Of a stretch of DNA of 64,000 bases, positions 18,206-26,583 are shown in pieces. Location: contig CANNFU010000001.1 in the NCBI GenBank assembly GCA_947503965.1, positions 496,001-560,000 of the forward strand. The letters run 5' to 3'. The stretch is from an uncultured Paracoccaceae bacterium (GTDB lineage: Bacteria > Pseudomonadota > Alphaproteobacteria > Rhodobacterales > Rhodobacteraceae). Position numbers and translations under genes: made by a program. Every line of letters starts with the position of its first letter. The stretch's first letter is position 1. The notes under the pieces are model-generated. The model was given only the letters and a program-made list of their open reading frames with translations. It was not told where the DNA came from and did not search any database.

Positions 18206-18906
18206 CCCACTTCAATGACCACGGACAGCCCGTTGGTGCGCCCGTCCCCAACTGGACCAGCTGCGCGCCAATCCCACATACGCCGATGCAGGGGCGCACC
18301 TGCCATGTCGTCCCGCTTGACCCGTCCCATGCTGCTGGCCTGCACGCGGCGTTCAGCGCGGACATGACCGGCGCGCTCTGGACATATATGCCAACAGGTC
18401 CTTTCGCGACCGGGGCCGATTACGCCGCATGGGTCAGCGATGCCTGCCGCAGCAAAGACCCGCTGTTTTTCACGGTCATCAACCAGTCAACCGAGGACCC
18501 TGTTGGTGTCGCCAGTTACCTGCGCATGCAACCTGCAAATGGTGTGGCCGAGGTTGGCTACATCACCTTTTCCCCCGCCTTGCAGCGTACCCCCATGGCG
18601 ACCGAGGCGATGTATCTGATGATGAAACGCGTTTTCGATGAGCTCGGCTACCGCCGTTACGAATGGAAATGTGACGCGCTGAATGCCCCATCGCGCCGCG
18701 CGGCAGAGCGATTGGGCTTCAGCTATGACGGGCTGTTCAAGCAGGCGCTGGTCTACAAAGGGCGCAACCGGGACACGGCGTGGTTTTCAATTCTCGACAA
18801 GGATTGGCCAAGGCTGCGAACCGCGTTTGAAACCTGGCTTGATCCGGAAAATTTTGACGCGTCCGGGCACCAGAAACAACGCCTGTCAAGCCTGATGAAA
18901 CCGTAG
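18202..18906 (+). CDS. GNAT-family N-acetyltransferase
   Basis: A 234-residue acetyltransferase of the RimJ/RimL-like type. The acetyl-CoA fold is visible from about residue 35: VVPLDPSHAAGLHAAF, VGVASYLRM, VAEVGYITFSPALQRTPMATEAMYLM, then RRYEWKCDALNAPSRRAAERLGF, which is the usual beta4-alpha4-beta5 order for RimL relatives. I chose ATG 18202, giving an ATGA overlap with the flavoprotein gene. Its 3' end overlaps the convergent small gene by 21 bp. Acceptor unknown. Confidence 0.87.
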   Translation: MTHFNDHGQPVGAPVPNWTSCAPIPHTPMQGRTCHVVPLDPSHAAGLHAAFSADMTGALWTYMPTGPFATGADYAAWVSDACRSKDPLFFTVINQSTEDPVGVASYLRMQPANGVAEVGYITFSPALQRTPMATEAMYLMMKRVFDELGYRRYEWKCDALNAPSRRAAERLGFSYDGLFKQALVYKGRNRDTAWFSILDKDWPRLRTAFETWLDPENFDASGHQKQRLSSLMKP

Positions 18907-19176
18907 CGGCTTACTATCCTCACGGATCACAACACCTTTGGCTTCCAGATCAAGCTGGACGCATTTCTGCCACCAGCCCGACGTGGCCCCGCCGGGAAAC
19001 AGATCTTCCGGCAAATGTGCTTTGGCCGCATCTTTTGATTCCTTGGCCGTCATTCCGGGCGCGGATCGGGGCAACGTGGCCAACATGGCCGCCTTCATCG
19101 CCTCGTATTTTGCCCGGTCCACCCGGCTGGTCCGTCCGGGTGTGTTGATATTCTCAACTTCGATTTTATCGTCCAT
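18886..19176 (-). CDS. Small conserved protein (DUF6958-like)
   Basis: A 96-residue soluble protein. It opens MDDKIEVENINTPGRT, has a short DRAKYEAMKAAML helix and ends with a strongly patterned GGATSGWWQKCVQLDLEAKG segment, all typical of a small conserved family I associate with DUF6958; the family number is from memory. No function can be proposed. ATG 19176 is preferred over 19191 because the conserved block starts there. It converges on the GNAT gene with a 21-bp overlap. Confidence 0.65.
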   Translation of the reverse strand: MDDKIEVENINTPGRTSRVDRAKYEAMKAAMLATLPRSAPGMTAKESKDAAKAHLPEDLFPGGATSGWWQKCVQLDLEAKGVVIREDSKPLRFHQA

Positions 19177-19225
19177 CAGAGCCTCCGCCAAGATGGATTA
19201 AGTCCATCTTACGTTGTGGCCGCTG

Positions 19226-21721
19226 TCAACCATCAGCCCTGATCGTGGCATTCTGTGGATCATAGGGGCTGTCCTCGACAATCTCGGCATTCCACAACTG
19301 ATCCAGCATCTTGACCTGCAATTTGGTTCCCACCTCGGCGAGCGCAGGTTTAACATACCCCATGCCAATCGACTTTTCGAACGCCACCGAATACCCGCCA
19401 GAGGTCAGACGCCCGACCCGATTGCCATCCATATCATACAGCGCCTCGCGGCCCCACGGATCGGCATCATCCGGCCCGTCGATCAGCAGGGTCACGCATT
19501 TCGACCGGATGCCCTTCGCCTCCATCGCGGCCTTGCCGTGGAAATCCTTGGACAAGTCAGCAAAGCGCGGCAAATCTGCCTCCAGCGGTGTCGCATCCCG
19601 ACCCAACTCGGTCCCGAATGCGCGATAGCTCTTTTCCTGCCGCAACCAGTTCTGCGCGCGGGCACCAACCAGCTTCATCCCGTGCTTCTCACCCGCCTTT
19701 TCCAGCAGGTCGAACAGGTAATTCTGCATCTCGATCGGGTGATGCAATTCCCAGCCCAACTCACCGGTATAGGCCACGCGGATCGCATTCACCGGGCACA
19801 TCCCCAGCTCGATCTGCTTGGCCGACAGCCACGGAAACCGTTTGTTCGACAGGGCGGTCGCCGGGTCCGCATCCTTGATCACCTCGTTCAGGACATCCCG
19901 TGATTTCGGCCCGGCAATCGCAAACACGCCCCATTGGGTCGTCACATCCTGCTCGTTGATCCGGCCAAACTCCGGCTCTTTCTCCATGATCGCCTTGTAC
20001 AGATAATCCTGATCATAGGCATGCCATGCCCCGGCAGAGACCAGATAATAATCATCCTCCGCCAGCCGCACGATGGTATATTCCGTCCGTGTCGTCCCAT
20101 GCGACGTCAGCGCATAGGTCAGGTTGATACGGCCGACCTTGGGCAGCTTGTTCGTCGTGAACCAATCAAGGAAAGCCGTCGCCCCCGGCCCGCTGATCCT
20201 GTGCTTGGTAAAGGCGGTCGCATCGATCAGGCCGACACCCTCGCGGATCGCCTTGGCCTCTTCCACCGCATATTGCCACCAGCCACCGCGCCGGAACGAC
20301 CGGCTCGCCTTGTCGTCAAACCCGGCCGGGGCATAGTAATTCGGGCGCTCCCATCCGTTCACAAAGCCAAACTGCGAGCCCCGCTCCTTCTGGCGGTCAT
20401 AGGCCGGCGAGGTGCGCAGGGGGCGACAGGCCGGCCGTTCTTCATCCGGGTGATGCAGAATATAGACGTGATCGTAGCATTCCTCGTTCTTGCGCGCGGC
20501 AAACTCGGTCGTCATCCAGTTGCCGTAACGCTTGGGGTCAAGGCTCGCCATATCGATCTCGGCCTCGCCCTCCACCATCATCTGCGCCAGATAATACCCC
20601 GTGCCACCGGCGGCAGTGATACCGAACGAAAACCCTTCCGCCAGCCACATATTCGTCAGCCCCGGCGCAGGCCCCACCAGCGGATTGCCATCCGGCGTAT
20701 AACAGATCGGCCCGTTGAAATCGTCCTTCAGCCCGCTTTCCTCGCAGGACGGAATCCGGTGGATCATGGCCATATACTGATCCTCGATTCGCTCCAGATC
20801 GAGCGGGAACAGATCAGCGCGAAAGCTATCCGGCACACCATATTCAAAAACCGCTGGCGCACCCTTTTCATAAACACCCAATATCCAGCCACCCCGCTCC
20901 TCGCGGACATAGGATTGCGCGTCGGCATCGCGGACCACAGGGTGCTCCACATTCCCCTCGGCCCGGAACTTCACCAGTTCCGGGTCCTGATCCATGACGA
21001 TGAACTGATGTTCAACCGGGATCGCGGGGATCTTGATGCCCAGCTTCTTCGCCGTGGTCTGGGCATGGTTGCCCGACGCGGTAACAACATGTTCGGCGGT
21101 AATGACAATCTGCTCGTCAGAAGGAACCAGATTGCCCCCCTTCTCGACCATCCTGGTGCAGGTCACTTCCCACGCGTCGCCATTCCAGTGAAACGCATCC
21201 GCCTGCCACTTGCGCTCGATCATCACGCCGCGCTGGCGGGCACCCTTGGCCATCGCCTGCGTCACATCGGCCGGGTTAATATAGCCATCCGTATGGTGAT
21301 ACAGTGCGCCTTTCAGATCATCGGTGTTGATCAGCGGCCACTTCGCCTTGATCTCATCCGGGGTCATCCAGACATAAGGGACATCGCAAGTCTCGGCGGT
21401 GGACGCATAAAGCATGTACTCATCCATCCGCTCCTGCGTCTGGGCCATGCGCAGGTTGCCGACCACCGCAAACCCGGCATTCAGGCCGGTTTCAGCCTCC
21501 AGCCTCTTGTAGAAATCTACCGAGTATTTGTGGATATGGGTCGTGGCAAAGGACATGTTGAACAGGGGCAGCAGACCAGCCGCATGCCAGGTCGACCCCG
21601 ATGTCAGCTCATCGCGCTCCAGCAGCATCACATCGTCCCACCCGGCTTTGGCCAGATGATAGGCAATCGACGTGCCCACTGCGCCACCACCGACAACCAA
21701 TGCTTTCACTTGCGTTTTCAT
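19226..21721 (-). CDS. Dimethylglycine/sarcosine dehydrogenase-like flavoprotein with GcvT domain
   Basis: An 831-residue two-part enzyme that would oxidatively demethylate an N-methylated glycine and hand the one-carbon unit to tetrahydrofolate. Residues about 1-420 form a DAO-type FAD domain: VVGGGAVGTSIAYHLAKAG (8-26), the LTSGSTWHAAGLLP loop with the His that usually carries covalent FAD, and LAEGFSFGITAAGGTGYYLA. Residues about 430-831 are a GcvT-like aminomethyltransferase module, with VAYTGELGWELHHP and the C-terminal GRLTSGGYS barrel. Length fits the mitochondrial-type DMGDH family. It is divergent from the lipase-like gene; dimethylglycine versus sarcosine cannot be decided. Confidence 0.88.
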   Translation of the reverse strand: MKTQVKALVVGGGAVGTSIAYHLAKAGWDDVMLLERDELTSGSTWHAAGLLPLFNMSFATTHIHKYSVDFYKRLEAETGLNAGFAVVGNLRMAQTQERMDEYMLYASTAETCDVPYVWMTPDEIKAKWPLINTDDLKGALYHHTDGYINPADVTQAMAKGARQRGVMIERKWQADAFHWNGDAWEVTCTRMVEKGGNLVPSDEQIVITAEHVVTASGNHAQTTAKKLGIKIPAIPVEHQFIVMDQDPELVKFRAEGNVEHPVVRDADAQSYVREERGGWILGVYEKGAPAVFEYGVPDSFRADLFPLDLERIEDQYMAMIHRIPSCEESGLKDDFNGPICYTPDGNPLVGPAPGLTNMWLAEGFSFGITAAGGTGYYLAQMMVEGEAEIDMASLDPKRYGNWMTTEFAARKNEECYDHVYILHHPDEERPACRPLRTSPAYDRQKERGSQFGFVNGWERPNYYAPAGFDDKASRSFRRGGWWQYAVEEAKAIREGVGLIDATAFTKHRISGPGATAFLDWFTTNKLPKVGRINLTYALTSHGTTRTEYTIVRLAEDDYYLVSAGAWHAYDQDYLYKAIMEKEPEFGRINEQDVTTQWGVFAIAGPKSRDVLNEVIKDADPATALSNKRFPWLSAKQIELGMCPVNAIRVAYTGELGWELHHPIEMQNYLFDLLEKAGEKHGMKLVGARAQNWLRQEKSYRAFGTELGRDATPLEADLPRFADLSKDFHGKAAMEAKGIRSKCVTLLIDGPDDADPWGREALYDMDGNRVGRLTSGGYSVAFEKSIGMGYVKPALAEVGTKLQVKMLDQLWNAEIVEDSPYDPQNATIRADG

Positions 21722-21897
21722 GATGGCGACTCCCTTGGACCAACTTCAGCATAATCTGCGTTAATCCGGGAAGCGACGAAAGAACCAGCCGACACCTTGG
21801 CGTCTGATTGCGACGCCGCACTGGTCGGGGTCAGGCTTTCCCGACTGGACCTGACGTCAAGACACATGCTTTGCTTCAGCATTATGGAGATTTAATT
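21722..21897. other. Divergent promoter region with two small dyads
   Basis: This 176-bp gap drives the flavoprotein (minus) and the lipase-like gene (plus). It holds GGCGTC-N7-GACGCC at 21799-21817 and GTCAGG-N14-CCTGAC at 21830-21855. Either could be an operator; both are short enough to be chance. GGAGA at 21886-21890 precedes the plus-strand ATG. Confidence 0.3.
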
Positions 21898-22554
21898 ATG
21901 ATGAAGTTTGCAATTGAAGATGCGGCCAAGTTGGCCGAAGCCAGTTATTCCTCGCATCGTATCACGTCACCCAAGGTGATGCATTCCTGCCAACACCCGG
22001 ATGTTCAGGCCCATATTCTGGAAGGTGACATTCTGCTTCTGCCGGGGTCAAACTCGATCCGCGATTACATGCGGTATAATCTGCGACCGCTCCGTTTGGG
22101 TCAAAAACAGTATCGCATGAGCGATGATCAGACGGCAAAGGGCCATTCCGGCACAACGTGGCATCAGGGCTTTCTGGCCTATTCGGTTGTGGTGTTCGAA
22201 TGGCTCAAGACGCTGAATATTCGACCAAAATATGTGATCGGACATTCACTGGGGGCGGCAGCGACGCAGATCTTGTCGAAAAGCTATGGCGCACCCGGCA
22301 TCGGTTTTGCCGCACCGCGCCCAAAATTCATCAAAGGGCCGGTCAAACATCATGAAAAGTGCCTGTTGATCAACAGGTTCGATGATGTCGTACCAAAGCT
22401 GCCCGGCGCCTTTAACCACATGGGCTGGGTCAAGGAACTGGCGCCGAAACAAAGCCGACCATTTCCGGCACATTCGATGAGACATTACCGCGAAATCGTC
22501 GACCTGGCGCAGGCGTCAGCAGTGTTGCCCAAACACTGGGCCGGCAAAGCGTAG
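21898..22554 (+). CDS. Lipase-class-3-like serine hydrolase
   Basis: A 218-residue alpha/beta-hydrolase-fold protein. The nucleophile elbow is YVIGHSLGAAATQIL (G-H-S-L-G), preceded by an oxyanion-strand context ILLLPGSN and followed by an Asp in NRFDDVVPKLP, the order of class 3 lipases (a late His lies in FPAHSMRHY). It has no signal peptide and is thus likely cytosolic. ATG 21898 is supported by GGAGA just upstream and by the loss of similarity before it; a second ATG follows at 21901. Substrate is unknown. Confidence 0.75.
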   Translation: MMKFAIEDAAKLAEASYSSHRITSPKVMHSCQHPDVQAHILEGDILLLPGSNSIRDYMRYNLRPLRLGQKQYRMSDDQTAKGHSGTTWHQGFLAYSVVVFEWLKTLNIRPKYVIGHSLGAAATQILSKSYGAPGIGFAAPRPKFIKGPVKHHEKCLLINRFDDVVPKLPGAFNHMGWVKELAPKQSRPFPAHSMRHYREIVDLAQASAVLPKHWAGKA

Positions 22555-22603
22555 TGACGGCGCTTGTGTCGTCCGGGATGTAACACCCCGGCCCGGCGGC
22601 CCT

Positions 22604-23818
22604 TTAGTTGCTGCCGACGACACAGCGCCTTGCGCCATTTTCCAACACGCAGGTCGCTGCTCTGCGTAATCCTGTCGTGGGGACAATGCTTGATTGAACC
22701 ACTTCTGTTGTGTTTACCTGCTGGTCGTTGCCCAGCGGCAGACGTTTTGCCAAGGCGATCACCTCCGGTGCGACATCAAACTCGCCGGCAAGATACTCCG
22801 ACAGGTCGGCTTGTGTGCTGCCAATTTCCGCAATTGTCGACAGAACATGGTACTCGTGACCGGTCCAGGCGCGGCCACTGTTGCTGAGAATAGCAGCGAA
22901 ATATCGCGCTGTGCTGGTTTGCGATCCATCTTCCAGCACCCCAAGCAATTCATGAGGCAGGGTATCAATGCGGGGATAGCGCGCCTGCAACTCGTCCCAT
23001 GATGTTATTACACCATTACGGATCTGGACCAGTGCATCTTGCCAAGGGGCTTCAAGCACCTGACCAAAGGCCAGCAGTTCAAGCGCAAGATACGCTGGCG
23101 TGGGGCGCGGTGGTACATCAGATAAAGGCAGAGGGTCGCGGGTCATCACACCCGCCGACAGGATGACACGCGAATCCGGCGTCGGCAGTCGATCATTCAA
23201 CGCAGCCATATCCAGACTGTTCAAAACAGCAACAAGTGCTGCATCACTGCTGTTTGTGAGAAATGACAATTCCAGCGCCTCATCCACGGTCTGATCACCA
23301 ATCGTCAGGGTAAAGTACCGATAATTCACTGGCAGTGGCGCTGCGGCGTCATCCACGATGGAAACACGTGGATGTATAACCATTGGCAAGCCCGCAACGG
23401 TCGCAAACACGGAATCGGGGTCCAACGTATCGCTGTCGGACTGTCGACCGAACCGTTCCATCAATGACACGCGTTTTGGTTGATGTGGTGTGATATTCAT
23501 CCGCAAGGCAATCATTTGGTCATCGCGCCAGAACGTCTTGACCGCGCCTTCATGCAATCCACCGGTTGGTATATTGAAACTTTCCAGTATTTGCGCCGTT
23601 GTCCCGACCTCCACCGCCGGATTGTCCGCTACACCGGTGATCAAGGCGCCATCAGCGGCGCGATAAGGCCGCACCGACCATCCGTCAGGTGGGGCAATCT
23701 GCATGCCACCAAGGCTGTTGGAAGCAACATAATCGTCAATCCCTGCTTTCACGACAAAGATGACGCCAGCCGCAAAAACGGCCAGAAGCACACCATAGAT
23801 GGGCAGCAAAATGCGCAT
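22604..23818 (-). CDS. Membrane-anchored protein of unknown function
   Basis: I do not recognise this 404-residue protein. It begins with a single membrane segment (about residues 3-25, PIYGVLLAVFAAGVIFVV), after which everything should lie in the periplasm. The body is rich in Asp, Pro and Thr with beta-strand-like alternation and no catalytic motif that I can name. Two cysteines close the chain (AATCVLENGARRCVV) and could form a disulfide. The gene stands alone, with a 7-bp dyad 84-107 bp upstream (23902-23925). Confidence 0.6.
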   Translation of the reverse strand: MRILLPIYGVLLAVFAAGVIFVVKAGIDDYVASNSLGGMQIAPPDGWSVRPYRAADGALITGVADNPAVEVGTTAQILESFNIPTGGLHEGAVKTFWRDDQMIALRMNITPHQPKRVSLMERFGRQSDSDTLDPDSVFATVAGLPMVIHPRVSIVDDAAAPLPVNYRYFTLTIGDQTVDEALELSFLTNSSDAALVAVLNSLDMAALNDRLPTPDSRVILSAGVMTRDPLPLSDVPPRPTPAYLALELLAFGQVLEAPWQDALVQIRNGVITSWDELQARYPRIDTLPHELLGVLEDGSQTSTARYFAAILSNSGRAWTGHEYHVLSTIAEIGSTQADLSEYLAGEFDVAPEVIALAKRLPLGNDQQVNTTEVVQSSIVPTTGLRRAATCVLENGARRCVVGSN

Positions 23819-23901
23819 AGATCAATGATCCCAGATATCGGCGAGCATCAAGATGCACACCTCTTCGTTATGATTTTAGTACGGTTCTAAGGGGAAACGG
23901 A

Positions 23902-23925
23902 TCACCAAATTCTTAACATTGGTGA
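23902..23925. promoter_or_regulatory. Perfect 7-bp dyad TCACCAA-N10-TTGGTGA
   Basis: The arms are at 23902-23908 and 23919-23925. On the minus strand the dyad comes just after the stop of the D-hydroxyacid dehydrogenase gene and 84-107 bp before the start of the unknown anchored protein. No U-run follows, so it is less like an intrinsic terminator than like an operator for the downstream gene. Confidence 0.35.
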
Positions 23926-23929
23926 ACAA

Positions 23930-24916
23930 TTACAGCATAGACGGAACTACCAAGTCGGGTGGCCGATGACCATCCTCGAACGTTTTGATATTCACTATAA
24001 CCTTTTCGCCCATTTCGATACGGCCCTCAAGCGTTGCCGACCCCATATGTGGCAAAAGGATCGCATTCGGCAACTCTTGCAGCCGTGGGTTGATCATGTC
24101 TCCCCGTTCGAACACATCCAGACCGGCGCCCGCAATCTCGCCTGCGCGCAACATCCGGGTCAGCGCGTTTTCATCGATCACCTCACCGCGTGACGTATTC
24201 ACGATCACCGCTTCCGGCTTCATCAGCTTCAACCGCCTTGCATTCATCAGATGAAAGGTGGACGGCGTATGCGGACAGTTGATGGACAGGATATCAACAC
24301 GGGCGACCATCTGGTCCAGACTGTCCCAATAGGTCGCCTCTAACGCGTCCTCGATCTCGGGGCGGAGGCGTTTGCGATTGTGATAATGCACCTGCATGCC
24401 AAAGGCGGCGGCGCGTTTCGCAACAGCCTGCCCGATCCGGCCCATGCCCAGAATACCAAGGCGACGACCCTTGATCCGCCCCCCCATCATGGCGGTGGGC
24501 GACCAGCCAGACCATTCCCGGGACTGTGCTACGCGCAAACCTTCTGCCATGCGCCGGGTTACAGCCAATATCAGCGCCATGACCATATCCGCGGTATCTT
24601 CGGTCACGACACCGGGTGTATTTGAGACATGGATGCCACGTTGGCGCGCGGTCGCGACATCGATATTATCAACACCCGCACCGTAATTTGCGATCAGTTT
24701 CAGACGTTCACCTGCGCGCCCCAGCAATTTGACGTCGATCTGATCAGTAATCGTCGAAACCAGTACATCCGCCCGGCCCATTGCGGCGGCCAGTTCATCC
24801 GCCGTCATCGGCCGGTCGTCTTCACGCAGTTCGACATCGAACAGCTCTTTCATGCGGGTTTCCACGACCTCAGGCAACCGTCGCGTCACGACAACACTTA
24901 ATTGCTTACCTGGCAT
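23930..24916 (-). CDS. D-2-hydroxyacid dehydrogenase (glyoxylate reductase-like)
   Basis: A 328-residue NAD(P)H-dependent enzyme. The Rossmann motif is LGILGMGRIGQAVAKRA followed by HYHNRKRL, whose Arg/Lys residues suggest NADP(H). The catalytic Arg is in NTSRGEVIDENAL, Glu in GLDVFERG and His in LLPHMGSAT. Length and sequence fit the glyoxylate/hydroxypyruvate reductase (GyaR-type) group and differ clearly from the shorter enzyme at 5242-6174. ATG 24916 is favoured by GGGAGAG seven bases upstream; a GTG at 24931 is in frame but lies within that ribosome site. Confidence 0.9.
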   Translation of the reverse strand: MPGKQLSVVVTRRLPEVVETRMKELFDVELREDDRPMTADELAAAMGRADVLVSTITDQIDVKLLGRAGERLKLIANYGAGVDNIDVATARQRGIHVSNTPGVVTEDTADMVMALILAVTRRMAEGLRVAQSREWSGWSPTAMMGGRIKGRRLGILGMGRIGQAVAKRAAAFGMQVHYHNRKRLRPEIEDALEATYWDSLDQMVARVDILSINCPHTPSTFHLMNARRLKLMKPEAVIVNTSRGEVIDENALTRMLRAGEIAGAGLDVFERGDMINPRLQELPNAILLPHMGSATLEGRIEMGEKVIVNIKTFEDGHRPPDLVVPSML

Positions 24917-25024
24917 GCAAATCTCTCCCACGGGTTTTCAAAAACTGTTTGTCATGGCAGGTTGCGCCAAAGGGACGCGCAGCACAAGAACCGCGCGCCA
25001 GAATAGAGCAGTTAAGGGCAGACA

Positions 25025-25555
25025 ATGGGAACATTGGTGCAATGGTTTGGCATCGTAAGGCTTGCGCTTTGCGCGGGATTGCTCGCGACAGGCATGTTGC
25101 ATGCCCAACCCGCGAACGAAACGCCAACGCTAGGCCCTGAAACCAATCTTCCGTTACCCCGTTTTGTGTCGCTCAAAGCATCCGAGTCCAACGTGCGCCG
25201 GGGACCATCGCTTTCGCATCGGATTGATTGGGTCTTCAAACGGCGCAACATGCCGTTGCAGGTGGTTGCTGAATACGGGCACTGGCGGCGGGTCATTGAC
25301 CGGGACGGTCAAGGCGGTTGGGTCCATTACACCATGTTGTCAGGCGCACGCACGGTGCTGATCGATGGAGAAACCACAGCATTGCGGTCGCGCCCTGAGC
25401 CGGACGCATTGGAGAACGCAATGCTAGAGCCTGGGGTGATCGCACGGCTGGGCCAGTGCAACCCGGATTGGTGCCGTCTGACAGCGGGCGGTTATCGTGG
25501 CTGGGCGCCGAAATCTGTCCTCTGGGGTGTCGCAGAAAGCGAAATCCGCGATTAA
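25025..25555 (+). CDS. Secreted bacterial SH3-domain protein
   Basis: A 176-residue protein with a signal peptide (hydrophobic stretch about 7-26, cleavage likely after LHAQPA) and tandem SH3-like segments. The first contains LKASESNVRRGPSLSHRIDWVF and WRRVIDRDGQGGWVHYTML; the second contains ALRSRPEPDALENAML and WCRLTAGGYRGWAPK. These patterns are those of SH3_3-type periplasmic domains that often bind cell-wall components. It is divergent from the dehydrogenase gene. Confidence 0.85.
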   Translation: MGTLVQWFGIVRLALCAGLLATGMLHAQPANETPTLGPETNLPLPRFVSLKASESNVRRGPSLSHRIDWVFKRRNMPLQVVAEYGHWRRVIDRDGQGGWVHYTMLSGARTVLIDGETTALRSRPEPDALENAMLEPGVIARLGQCNPDWCRLTAGGYRGWAPKSVLWGVAESEIRD

Positions 25556-25622
25556 GCCGACGCGCAGATCATGCCATCAAATGACATGGCGTATCGCGCC
25601 TTGATGTGCATGATGCAAAACC

Positions 25623-26528
25623 ATGTCCGCGGCACACGATACCAGACTTAACCTTTCTGCAGGACTGCTGTCTGTCACGGTCGCGCTTGTTTTGGTGCTT
25701 TTGAAACTCTGGGCGCTGGGGCAGACCGGTTCGCTGGCCGTCGCGGCCACGCTGGCCGACAGCGCGATGGACCTGATGATGTCGCTTGGCGGGCTGATTG
25801 CCATTGCCTATGCGGCCAAACCAGCCGACGACGATCATCCGTTCGGGCACAGTTCTGCCGAAGACCTTGCCGCCCTTGGCCAATCCGTCTTTATCCTTAT
25901 CTCTGCCGGAGTGATCGCAACCGCCGCAGTTCTGCGCCTGCTTGATGATACCGTCACCCTGCCCGAGCAAGAGGGGTTGGGGATCACGATTATTCTGTTA
26001 TCCATCGCGATCACGCTTGGTCTGGTGATGTGGCAACGGTATGTCGCACGCAAGACCGGGAACAAGGTCGTCAAGGCTGACAGTCTGCATTATCTGGGCG
26101 ACCTGATCCCCAATGTCGGGGCGATACTCGCACTATGGGCTTCGGCGACATTCGGGCTGCATCAGATTGACAGTATTGTCGCTCTGGGGGCTGCCGCGCT
26201 GCTTGCGATCGGGGCGATACGGATCGGAAAAATCGCCTGGGATGCTTTGATGGATCGGCAGGCCGACCCGGATATGATCGCCGATATTGGCGCCATCGTG
26301 GCCGACTTTGAGGGCGTGCATGGGTATCACGATCTGAAAACCCGCGTCGCGGGCAGCCAGGTGTTCGTCAATCTGCATATCGAGCTTGACGGGCGGCAGA
26401 CGCTTGACGAGGCTCACGCCATCGGGGCCGCGCTGCGGCGGGCGATCACCGCCAAATACCCCCGGGCTGACGTGCTGATCCATAAGGACCCTGTGGGCGT
26501 GGAAAGACATCCTGATGATAATCGCTAG
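25623..26528 (+). CDS. Cation diffusion facilitator (FieF/YiiP-like)
   Basis: A 301-residue proton-coupled divalent-cation exporter in the inner membrane. The metal-site motifs are present: DSAMD in TM2, HYLGD in TM5 (matching the D-x-x-x-D and H-x-x-x-D pairs of YiiP), and HPFGHSSAEDL between TM2 and TM3. The cytosolic C-terminal domain starts near 215 with a GVHGYHDLKTR segment and ends with HIELDGRQTLDEAHAIG. The metal (Zn or Fe most often) is not deducible. It follows the SH3 gene by 67 bp. Confidence 0.93.
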   Translation: MSAAHDTRLNLSAGLLSVTVALVLVLLKLWALGQTGSLAVAATLADSAMDLMMSLGGLIAIAYAAKPADDDHPFGHSSAEDLAALGQSVFILISAGVIATAAVLRLLDDTVTLPEQEGLGITIILLSIAITLGLVMWQRYVARKTGNKVVKADSLHYLGDLIPNVGAILALWASATFGLHQIDSIVALGAAALLAIGAIRIGKIAWDALMDRQADPDMIADIGAIVADFEGVHGYHDLKTRVAGSQVFVNLHIELDGRQTLDEAHAIGAALRRAITAKYPRADVLIHKDPVGVERHPDDNR

Positions 26529-26583
26529 GCGCCGTGGACCAGCGATACAGCAAAATGCGAGCTGCAACCTCTGAAAATAGAGT

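Noticed and set aside
19934-21754. A 606-codon open frame on the plus strand opposite the dimethylglycine dehydrogenase-like gene
   Set aside because: It is the antisense shadow of a well-conserved flavoprotein in GC-rich DNA; the translation is Arg/His/Pro-rich without any motif, and no ribosome site precedes it.
22573-22591. A terminator in the convergent gap after the lipase-like gene
   Set aside because: The stem is only 5 bp (CCGGG/CCCGG, 9-nt loop) and no U-run follows on either strand.
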